NCBI GenBank assembly: GCA_947382645.1
Contig: CANDAE010000005.1
Coordinates: 85,002 to 149,001, forward strand
Source: Suilimivivens sp009774465
GTDB lineage: Bacteria > Bacillota > Clostridia > Lachnospirales > Lachnospiraceae
Direction of reading: 5' to 3'
DNA: 64,000 nucleotides
Shown here: positions 8,897-16,048 of the stretch, one piece after another
Numbering within the stretch: position 1 is the stretch's first letter
Layout: each line of letters opens with the position of its first letter
Notes under the pieces: generated by a model
Told to the model about the DNA's origin: nothing
Database searches by the model: none
What the model saw: only the letters and a program-made list of their open reading frames with translations
Made by a program: the position numbers and the translations under genes

Positions 8897-9283
8897 TTAT
8901 TTATCATACATGCCTGCCAGTTTTTTAAGATTGATGTAATAATTTCTTAAATTCTTTTTTGCTTTATTGTATTTGTATGTAAAAAGCACATAAGTAATAA
9001 CACCATATGCGCCTACCACACATAGATATAACGTTATCACATCTTTTCCAAAGCTCAGCAGGTCCATCTTATAAATATTCTGCATCAATTCCTCAAAATT
9101 ATAAAAAATGTATACTCCAGACAAAGCAAAAAAGGCAATTGTTGCAGCAATCACTGACTTTAAAATCTGAAATCCGATATAATCGCCCTTAAAATAATTG
9201 ACGATGGAAATATCCTTTTTACCTTCATTCGACTCATAAGAAGCCAGTCTGGTCATAAGGATGACCTTTTCTTCATTCATCAT
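8897..9283 (-). CDS. Small membrane protein of unknown function in the cdaA operon
   Basis: A 128-aa protein with a polar N-terminus (about 38 residues), two transmembrane segments (about residues 42-62 and 82-102) and a basic C-terminal stretch that looks helical. I do not recognise a family. It sits between the YvyF-like zinc protein and the larger membrane protein, with 13 bases to the latter's start, and the two may work together. The ATG at 9283 is followed at once by a second ATG, and either could be used. Confidence 0.7.
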   Translation of the reverse strand: MMNEEKVILMTRLASYESNEGKKDISIVNYFKGDYIGFQILKSVIAATIAFFALSGVYIFYNFEELMQNIYKMDLLSFGKDVITLYLCVVGAYGVITYVLFTYKYNKAKKNLRNYYINLKKLAGMYDK

Positions 9284-9339
9284 ATTTTATAAAACCTTTT
9301 CTTTCCATGTACATAGCAAGATGTCACATCCCGTAAGAA

Positions 9340-9750
9340 TTACAGGAAACGCATCTTATCACGCTCACTCTTACGCGGTGCCGGTTGAGGCGCTGGCTGT
9401 TTCGGTTTATCCAGTCCCGCCGCATGCTTGAACCCGCTGGCCATATCTGCTTTACATTTTTCACAGAAGCGTCCGGACCGGATCATGGCGCCACAGCCTT
9501 CACATGCAATTCTGATGGGTGAATCATCTGCAAACTCCAGTCTTTCTTCCCTGATCCACTGACGGATCTGATTATGCTCTACATCACATGCTTCGGAAAC
9601 CTCTGAAATATCAGCTCCACGATGTTCGCGTACATATTCTTTTACTTCATTAAATTTTGCTTCCTGATTTTCTTTACATCTGGGGCAAATGACCGGCCCC
9701 ATAACATAGTTAAACACTCTGCCGCATTTTTTACAATTACGTACGTTCAT
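9340..9750 (-). CDS. YvyF-like flagellar-operon zinc-ribbon protein
   Basis: A 136-aa cytoplasmic protein resembling the flagellar operon family that includes Bacillus YvyF. It has an N-terminal zinc ribbon (CKKC ... CPRC), a helix-turn-helix-like middle (about residues 45-75, with NQIRQWIREERLEF), a second zinc ribbon (CEGC ... CEKC) and a basic, proline-rich tail. The ATG at 9750 is chosen because AGGAGG is 7 bases upstream; the ATG at 9756 is too close to it. The comFC gene just upstream matches the comF-yvyF order of Bacillus. Confidence 0.8.
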   Translation of the reverse strand: MNVRNCKKCGRVFNYVMGPVICPRCKENQEAKFNEVKEYVREHRGADISEVSEACDVEHNQIRQWIREERLEFADDSPIRIACEGCGAMIRSGRFCEKCKADMASGFKHAAGLDKPKQPAPQPAPRKSERDKMRFL

Positions 9751-9775
9751 AACCATACCTCCTGCATTTCATTTA

Positions 9776-10486
9776 TTAAATACCCCTGCCAATTGTCAAT
9801 GCCATAAAATATACTTTTGGAATGCCGGCATTATGCAAAATTCCCGCCATGACATCAATAGTGCTGCCTGTAGTATAAATATCATCTATAATAACAATCG
9901 TACTTAATTTTACATCATTTTTATATATTTTAAAAGCCCTTTTCAAATTTTTCTCCCTTTCTAACTGATTGAGATTTTTTAAAGGGCTGGTTTTGCCTGT
10001 TCTCCGTATCAGCCGGGTGTTCACAGGAATGCCTGAGCACCTTGATAATTCTCTTGCAATCAGCTCTGCCTGGTTGTATCCTCTCTTCCGTTTTCTGGAT
10101 GAATGAATGGGTACGGGAACCAGCGCGTCCGGACTGATCATAGAGAGCCAGCAGGCCTTTTCTCTGTATAATTCCCTTCCATAAAATTTTGCATACTCCA
10201 TTCTCCCTGCATATTTAAAACGAAAAACAGAATCAGCCATACTTCCATAATCATAAAGTGCTGTCCCCTGTATATAGGCATGTTTCTTTTTCCGGCAGTC
10301 GCTGCAGTACTCCTGCTCTTCTCTGCCAAGCTGCTTTCCACATTTCATACAAAAGGGTTCTCTGATATATACGATTTTCCCTCTGCATTTTCTGCATACA
10401 GCCTCTCCTGCATAACCTGTAATTTCATCACACACCGCACATCTTGCAGGATATAACAGATTCAACAAAATTTTCTTTACGCCCAT
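9776..10486 (-). CDS. comFC: ComFC-type phosphoribosyltransferase-fold competence protein
   Basis: ComF family protein of 236 aa, linked to DNA uptake or processing; its biochemical role is not settled. The N-terminus carries zinc-binding Cys pairs (CAVC, CRKC, CMKC, CSDC), and the C-terminal half is a type I phosphoribosyltransferase domain with the PRPP-binding IIDDIYTTGST motif. The start overlaps the recD2 stop by 10 bases, so the two are coupled. No comFA helicase is seen beside it; the helicase here is RecD2. Confidence 0.9.
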   Translation of the reverse strand: MGVKKILLNLLYPARCAVCDEITGYAGEAVCRKCRGKIVYIREPFCMKCGKQLGREEQEYCSDCRKKKHAYIQGTALYDYGSMADSVFRFKYAGRMEYAKFYGRELYREKACWLSMISPDALVPVPIHSSRKRKRGYNQAELIARELSRCSGIPVNTRLIRRTGKTSPLKNLNQLEREKNLKRAFKIYKNDVKLSTIVIIDDIYTTGSTIDVMAGILHNAGIPKVYFMALTIGRGI

Positions 10487-12723
10487 TCAGCCTCCGTTTC
10501 CATAATTTCTGTTATTCTGTCGCACAAACTGGTATAGCGTTTATGCTGCTTTTCATTTTTAATCATTTCCTGTATAACCTGCCTGCTTCCCAGAATAGTT
10601 ACGCATTTTCTTGCCCGTGTTACTGCAGTATATAAAAGATTTCTGTTAAAAAGCATTTTGGGACCGGACAAAACAGGAAGAATTACTGCCGGGTATTCGC
10701 TTCCCTGTGATTTATGTATGGTCACGGCATATGCCAGTTCTATTTCGTCCAACCCGGAAAAAGGATATTCAATTCTTTTATGCTCATCATATTCTACCGT
10801 AAGAACCTGGGCAGTTGGATTGATTTCCCGGACAATTCCCATATCTCCATTAAAAACGCCCATTCCTTTGTCTATAGGTATACCGTATTTGCTTACAATT
10901 TCCCAGGGAATCTGATAATTATTTTTTATCTGCATTACCTTATCCCCTTCCCTGAAAAGGCGTTCTCCGGACTCATATTCCTTTTTTTGCTCAGAAGGCG
11001 GGTTTAAGTATTTCTGGAGAATAATATTTAATGTTGCTGCTCCCAGATTTCCCTTCCTCATGGGAGTAAGTACCTGAATGTCATATAATGCAGCATTCAC
11101 ATAAGAAGGAAGTTTTTCACGTATCAGCTGTATCATATGTTTATATATTACATTTACATCTGTCCGCTCTAAAAAGAAAAAATCTTTACTTTTATTATCA
11201 AGTTCAATTTTTTCTCCTCTGTTGATCTTATGTGCATTTACTATAATATCACTTTCTCCCGCCTGCCTGAATATTCTTTCCAGCCTAATCACCGGAAAGG
11301 CTCTGCTTTCTATCAGATCCTGCAAAACCTGCCCTGCCCCCACACTTGGAAGCTGATCCACATCTCCCACCATAATCAGGCGGGTTCCCACGCTGACAGC
11401 TTCCAAAAGAGCTTTAAATAAATAGATATCCACCATAGACATCTCGTCAATGATAACCACATCAACTTCAAGGGGATTTTCCTCATTTCTTTCAAACTGT
11501 GCCCGTTTTCCCTCCTCCAGGGCGCCGCTGATCTCCAAAAGTCTGTGTATCGTACGTGCCTCATATCCGGTAGCTTCTGTCATCCGCTTCGCCGCTCTTC
11601 CGGTAGGCGCCGCAAGCGCAATGTCCATTCCTTCCCTTTCAAAATACCGAATAATTGTGTTGATGGTAGTTGTTTTTCCTGTCCCCGGTCCTCCGGATAA
11701 AATCATAATGCCGGATTTAACACTCTGCAATACAGCCTGTTTTTGCAGTTCATCAAGGGCAATTTGCTGCTCCTTTTCCAAATCTTTAAGCATTACCTGC
11801 ACCTTCGCCTCTTCTGAGGGAAGCAGTTCCTCTTCCATAGATACATTCAGATCATGAAGCATTCTCGCACAATTCAGCTCCACATAATAGCTGGAAAGTG
11901 CATAAACTCTCTGCTCCTTTTCCTTTACTTTAATAACTATTTTTTTGTCCATAGCAAGATTGGCAAGGTGAGGTGTGATAGATTCTGCGTCTACTCCCAG
12001 AATTTCTTCCGTTCTCTCCTTAAGCACCCCGGCCGGAAGGTAAGTATGGCCTTCACCGGATGCCTGCAAAAGCACATAAAGGATGCCGCTTCGTATCCGA
12101 TAATCAGAATCTGTATGAATCCCTATTCTGGAGGCTATTTCATCTGCAATTTTAAATCCAACGCCATCAATGTCTTCCGCCAGCCTGTATGGATTTTCTT
12201 TCATAACTCCATATAGTTCCATTCCATATCTGTTATATATTTTCACTGCCAGGGTATTGGAAATACCATATTTCTGCAAAAAAACAAATGCTTCCCGCAT
12301 ATCCTTTTTTTCTATCATCTGCAGTGCTATTTCTCTTGCCTTGCGTTCACTGATGCCCTTAATTTCGGCTAAACGCTCCGGTTCCTCTTCTATGATTCTG
12401 AAAGTATCCTTTCCGAATTTCCTGACTATTCTTGCCGCCAGAGCCTCGCCTACTCCTTTGATGGCGCCGGAACCTAAATAGTGCTGCATGGAAACCTCAT
12501 CATCCGGCATTACTACCTGACAGCTTTCCACCTTAAGCTGATGCCCATAGACCGGATGTTCCACGTAGCTGCCTGTCAGTTCCAGTGTCTCGCCCGCCTC
12601 CACAGAGCGAAAATTACCTACGCAGATAAGTTCTTCTCCTTCATATTCCAGCGACACCACTGCATATCCGTTTTCCTTATTATGAAAAATAACATGATCC
12701 ACATAACCTGTGACTGTTTCCAA
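10477..12723 (-). CDS. recD2: ATP-dependent RecD2-like DNA helicase
   Basis: Superfamily 1B 5'-3' helicase of 748 aa for DNA repair and replication-fork upkeep, in the RecBC-independent form. An N-terminal OB-like and helix-hairpin-helix region (GVGEALAARI, GISERKAREI) precedes the motor with Walker A GGPGTGKTTT, DEMSMVD (Walker B), and the C-terminal UvrD-like AVTIHKSQGSEY and YTAVTRAR motifs. The start is a TTG at 12723 with AGGAGG 7 bases upstream; an ATG-initiated reading from 12750 would encode the ribosome site itself. Confidence 0.93.
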   Translation of the reverse strand: METVTGYVDHVIFHNKENGYAVVSLEYEGEELICVGNFRSVEAGETLELTGSYVEHPVYGHQLKVESCQVVMPDDEVSMQHYLGSGAIKGVGEALAARIVRKFGKDTFRIIEEEPERLAEIKGISERKAREIALQMIEKKDMREAFVFLQKYGISNTLAVKIYNRYGMELYGVMKENPYRLAEDIDGVGFKIADEIASRIGIHTDSDYRIRSGILYVLLQASGEGHTYLPAGVLKERTEEILGVDAESITPHLANLAMDKKIVIKVKEKEQRVYALSSYYVELNCARMLHDLNVSMEEELLPSEEAKVQVMLKDLEKEQQIALDELQKQAVLQSVKSGIMILSGGPGTGKTTTINTIIRYFEREGMDIALAAPTGRAAKRMTEATGYEARTIHRLLEISGALEEGKRAQFERNEENPLEVDVVIIDEMSMVDIYLFKALLEAVSVGTRLIMVGDVDQLPSVGAGQVLQDLIESRAFPVIRLERIFRQAGESDIIVNAHKINRGEKIELDNKSKDFFFLERTDVNVIYKHMIQLIREKLPSYVNAALYDIQVLTPMRKGNLGAATLNIILQKYLNPPSEQKKEYESGERLFREGDKVMQIKNNYQIPWEIVSKYGIPIDKGMGVFNGDMGIVREINPTAQVLTVEYDEHKRIEYPFSGLDEIELAYAVTIHKSQGSEYPAVILPVLSGPKMLFNRNLLYTAVTRARKCVTILGSRQVIQEMIKNEKQHKRYTSLCDRITEIMETEAEWA

Positions 12724-12736
12724 GAAAAATCCTCCT

Positions 12737-12781
12737 AAAAAAGCTGCCAAACAAAACGGTGATCCGTTTTATTTCAGCAGC
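12737..12781 (-). terminator. Terminator after the flagellar genes, before recD2
   Basis: On the minus strand an outer stem GCTGC/GCAGC (12777-12781 with 12743-12747) encloses a perfect inner hairpin AAAACGG-ATCA-CCGTTTT (12753-12770) and is followed by six T. It separates flgJ from recD2 and ends only a few bases before the recD2 ribosome site, so it could also act as an attenuator for the downstream genes. Confidence 0.75.
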
Positions 12782-12808
12782 CCCCTTATATCATCTATTG
12801 TCCTAATT

Positions 12809-13162
12809 CTATAAACCGTAATTCCTTTTCATTTGCTCGTATAACATTTGTGCAAGCCCAAGCCCCTGCGTCTCTGTAGAAATGGATGCCAGCTCCTGAA
12901 TTGCACTGTCATTAAAATAATCTACCAGGCTGTTACCGGAATTACTGCTTTCCTCGGTCTTTATGCAGTCTACTGTCTTCTGCATTCCTTTAAATACCTG
13001 CTCCAGGAAATACGCCTCAAATTGTTTGCAGGCACTTAAAAGCTCATCATCTGTAGCTTTGGAATAATCTGTACCTGTAATTTCCTGTCTTAATTTTGAT
13101 TCTGCTGTATTCTGGCTCTGTACATAATCCGTATATGCAGATGAAATACCACCAAATTCCAT
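12809..13162 (-). CDS. flgJ: FlgJ-like rod-binding protein (no muramidase domain)
   Basis: A 117-aa protein matching the N-terminal rod-binding domain of FlgJ, which caps or scaffolds flagellar rod assembly in the cell envelope. The family block ACKQFEAYFLEQVFKGM lies at about residues 44-60 and the C-terminal LAQMLYEQMKRNYGL is typical. The muramidase domain of Gram-negative FlgJ is absent, as usual in Firmicutes. It follows the two rod/hook genes in the same direction and is probably in one operon with mbl. Confidence 0.88.
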   Translation of the reverse strand: MEFGGISSAYTDYVQSQNTAESKLRQEITGTDYSKATDDELLSACKQFEAYFLEQVFKGMQKTVDCIKTEESSNSGNSLVDYFNDSAIQELASISTETQGLGLAQMLYEQMKRNYGL

Positions 13163-13220
13163 ATGAATACCCTATACCTTTCTTCTGTCGGCAACACCTT
13201 TAGTAATGAAACAAGATCTG

Positions 13221-14042
13221 TTAACGTTTCAGATTATTTGCAGTCTGCATCATTTCATCTGAAGTAGTGATTGCTTTTGAGTTCATTTCATAAGCACGCT
13301 GTGCAACAATTAAGTTAACCATTTCGTCTGCCACCTGCACGCCGGAACCTTCCAGATACCCCTGTACCACCTTGCTCCTGGTCACATTTCTGTTGGTAGC
13401 TTCATTTAAAACCGTTCCGCTGGCTTCTGTTGCTGCCCATAAAGTATTTCCCTGTCTCTCAAGTCCCCCGGGATTATTAAACTGATACAAGCCTATTGCC
13501 ATTCCGTTAATTGGCTGTGGATTGTTGTCAGCATCCGGATAGCAGACCTGACCGTCTCCGGTAATGGTAACCTTACTTGTAACATAATTTGACGGAAGCG
13601 TAATAATTGCTCCTCTGGAATTTAATACCGGCCGGCCATCCTGGTCTGTCAGTATCATACCGCTTCTGCCATTGGTTGCCCAGGTAAAATCGCCATTTCT
13701 TGTATAATATGTATTTCCGTCTTCAGCCCGAACAGCAAAAAAACCATCTCCTTCAATAGCAAATGAAGTGGTGCTTTCAGAGGCCAAAAGGCTTCCCTGC
13801 TTGAAAATAGAATCTATGGAAGAATTCCTGACACCAAGTCCTACCTGAGAACTTGTAGGTTTCGCGTCTCCATTTGCCGATGTTGTGGCTGTCTGTAATG
13901 TCTGATAAAGCAGCGATTTAAATTGTGCCACCTGGGATTTATATCCAACCGTGTTTACGTTAGCCAGATTATTGGCAATTGTATCTACGTTTGTCTGCTG
14001 TGCATTCATACCTGTCGCTGCGGACCATAAACTCCTAACCAT
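13221..14042 (-). CDS. flhP: Flagellar hook-basal body protein FlgG/FlhP
   Basis: Distal rod-type protein of 273 aa, exported by the flagellar type III system. The N-terminal flg_bb_rod block reads SAATGMNAQQTNVDTIANNL with NTVGYK, and the C-terminal block has MVNLIVAQRAYEMNSKAI. Both ends are intact. The mbl-flhO-flhP order matches Bacillus subtilis, which is why this copy is called flhP. AAGGAGATAAGAT precedes the ATG. Confidence 0.88.
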   Translation of the reverse strand: MVRSLWSAATGMNAQQTNVDTIANNLANVNTVGYKSQVAQFKSLLYQTLQTATTSANGDAKPTSSQVGLGVRNSSIDSIFKQGSLLASESTTSFAIEGDGFFAVRAEDGNTYYTRNGDFTWATNGRSGMILTDQDGRPVLNSRGAIITLPSNYVTSKVTITGDGQVCYPDADNNPQPINGMAIGLYQFNNPGGLERQGNTLWAATEASGTVLNEATNRNVTRSKVVQGYLEGSGVQVADEMVNLIVAQRAYEMNSKAITTSDEMMQTANNLKR

Positions 14043-14053
14043 ATCTTATCTCC

Positions 14054-14830
14054 TTAAATTTTGCCAAGCTGATTTGCTGCGATTTCAAGTGTACCGTCAT
14101 AGGTGGTAATCACCTTTTGATTGCTTTCATAAGCGCGGGAAACTTCTATCATGTTAACCATTTCCGTTACCACCGACATATTTGCCGCTTCCAGATACCC
14201 TGAGTAGACCTGCGCCTGTGCCGGTGCTTCTTCTGCTCCCTCTATGGGTTGAAAATAATTTTCACCATATCTTTCCAGATAATTATAATCTTCAAAATCA
14301 GTAACCTGAATTGTCGCAACTACTCTTCCATTCTGAATAATTTCGCCCTGTGTATTAATCACAGTAGTATCCAGCGGATCAATCTTTATGGGAGATCCGT
14401 TTTCGTCCAGAACACTGTCTCCATCTCTGGTAACAAGGCGGCCGTCCTGCGTCAGGGCAAAGTCCCCGTCTCTGGTATATTTAATGGAAGTTTCGCCTGC
14501 CTTATTGGTAAATTCAACTGCAAAAAAACCTGAATCGGTAAGCGCCAGGTCAAAAGTATTTCCTGTGGTTCTCAATGGTCCCTGTGAAAAATCGGTATAG
14601 CCCTCCCCGATCTTAACTCCCGGATTATTTACTCCAATTCTTCTGGAAGTGTGAAATCCATCAGAAGTGTCCTTAATCTTGTACGCAAGAATGGAATCAA
14701 AGGACTGGCTGGTAGCTCCCTCCTTTTTAAATCCTGTAGTGTCTGCATTAGCAAGATTGTTTGTGAGCACATCCATTCTGTGCTGCTGATGAATCATGCC
14801 TGTGTAGGCAGTATACAACCCTTTAACCAT
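14054..14830 (-). CDS. flhO: Flagellar hook-basal body protein FlgF/FlhO
   Basis: Proximal rod-type protein of 258 aa related to FlgF/FlgG. The N-terminus has YTAYTGMIHQQHRMDVLTNN with NADTTGFKK, and the C-terminus has MVNMIEVSRAYESNQKVIT, both hallmarks of the family. It is paired with the FlgG-like gene 11 bases downstream. As in Bacillus, the pair follows an MreB homologue and lies apart from a main flagellar cluster. Confidence 0.87.
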   Translation of the reverse strand: MVKGLYTAYTGMIHQQHRMDVLTNNLANADTTGFKKEGATSQSFDSILAYKIKDTSDGFHTSRRIGVNNPGVKIGEGYTDFSQGPLRTTGNTFDLALTDSGFFAVEFTNKAGETSIKYTRDGDFALTQDGRLVTRDGDSVLDENGSPIKIDPLDTTVINTQGEIIQNGRVVATIQVTDFEDYNYLERYGENYFQPIEGAEEAPAQAQVYSGYLEAANMSVVTEMVNMIEVSRAYESNQKVITTYDGTLEIAANQLGKI

Positions 14831-14876
14831 AAAACACCCTTATCCTTTCCCCTTAAAGCAGTTTCCCTCTTCTGCT

Positions 14877-15869
14877 TTAATCTTCTTTATAGCCGGCAAG
14901 GAATTCTACATATTTTCCTGTGCCAATGGCAACCGCAGTCATTGGATCTTCTGCGGTCATAGTATTAATTCCTGTTTTCTCTGCAATTAAATCTTCAAGT
15001 CCCCGAAGAAGACTTCCGCCGCCAGTCAAAACGATTCCCCTGTCTGCAATATCCGCCGCCAATTCCGGAGGTGTCTTTTCAAGCACGCTGTGGATGGTTT
15101 CAATAATCTGTGCCGTGGTTTCTTTAAGTGCTTCTTCTGTTTCTTCTGAAGATACTTTTATTGTTTTGGGAAGTCCTGTAACCAGATTACGTCCCCTCAC
15201 ATCCATATAATCAGTTTCTACACGTTTAAAAGCAGATCCTATCTTTATTTTAATATCCTCTGCTGTTCTTTCACCAATCAGCAGATTATGTTTTTTACGC
15301 ATATACCTTACGAGTGCCTCATCAAAATCGTCTCCTGCAATTTTAATGGAAGCGCTTACAACAGTACCTCCCAGTGATATAACAGCAATATCGGAAGTTC
15401 CTCCTCCAATATCCACGATCATGTTGCCACAGGGCTTGGAAATATCAATTCCTGCACCGATAGCTGCCGCAATGGGTTCTTCAATAATAGAAACTTCTCT
15501 TGCTCCCGCCTGAAGAGTTGCATCCTCAACAGCCTTTTTTTCCACTTCTGTTACCCCGCTGGGTACACACACTGCGATTCTTGGCTTTCTAAAACTCCTC
15601 TTACCCAACGCTTTCTGGATAAAGTACTTCATCATCTGTTCCGTTACTCTGTAATCAGAAATAACACCCTGGCGCAGAGGGCGGACAGCAACAATATTTC
15701 CCGGCGTTCTTCCCAGCATTAATCTGGCATCTTCGCCAATTGCTTTAATTCTGTTGGTATCTCTATCAAAAGCTACAACTGAAGGCTCTTTAAGAACAAC
15801 TCCTCTCCCTCTGATGTAAACCAGTATGCTCGCGGTTCCCAAATCAATTCCGATATCTGTGTACTGCAT
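14877..15869 (-). CDS. mbl: MreB-family actin homologue (Mbl type)
   Basis: Cytoskeletal ATPase of 330 aa that guides lateral wall synthesis at the inner face of the membrane. The sequence shows the phosphate-1 motif DIGIDLGTAS, phosphate-2 NMIVDIGGGTSDIAV and the adenosine-binding GIVLTGGGSLLRGL. The call as Mbl rather than MreB comes from its flagellar flhO/flhP neighbours; mreC and mreD are not nearby. It is the first gene behind a clear promoter. Confidence 0.9.
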   Translation of the reverse strand: MQYTDIGIDLGTASILVYIRGRGVVLKEPSVVAFDRDTNRIKAIGEDARLMLGRTPGNIVAVRPLRQGVISDYRVTEQMMKYFIQKALGKRSFRKPRIAVCVPSGVTEVEKKAVEDATLQAGAREVSIIEEPIAAAIGAGIDISKPCGNMIVDIGGGTSDIAVISLGGTVVSASIKIAGDDFDEALVRYMRKKHNLLIGERTAEDIKIKIGSAFKRVETDYMDVRGRNLVTGLPKTIKVSSEETEEALKETTAQIIETIHSVLEKTPPELAADIADRGIVLTGGGSLLRGLEDLIAEKTGINTMTAEDPMTAVAIGTGKYVEFLAGYKED

Positions 15870-15933
15870 TGCTTCGTACCCCTTTCTATGAGTTATCTAT
15901 TAAAAGTTTCAATAATCAGACGCATATAAAGTT

Positions 15934-15961
15934 ATTATAACCCATAGAAAAATATTTTCAA
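15934..15961 (-). promoter_or_regulatory. Predicted promoter of the mbl-flagellar operon
   Basis: On the minus strand, -35 TTGAAA (15956-15961) and -10 TATAAT (15934-15939) are 16 bases apart, about 65 bases before the mbl start. Confidence 0.7.
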
Positions 15962-16012
15962 AGTAATTTCACAAAAAATTAATAAAAATGGACACAAACA
16001 ATAAAACGGTTC

Positions 16013-16032
16013 CCTCCGTTTTACTGCCGCAT
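16013..16032 (-). terminator. Possible terminator of uvrA
   Basis: A perfect 7-bp stem AAAACGG/CCGTTTT with a 6-base loop lies 17 bases after the uvrA stop; the following U-tract is short (ATTGTTTG). Confidence 0.5.
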
Positions 16033-16048
16033 CCATGCTTTAAATCAT

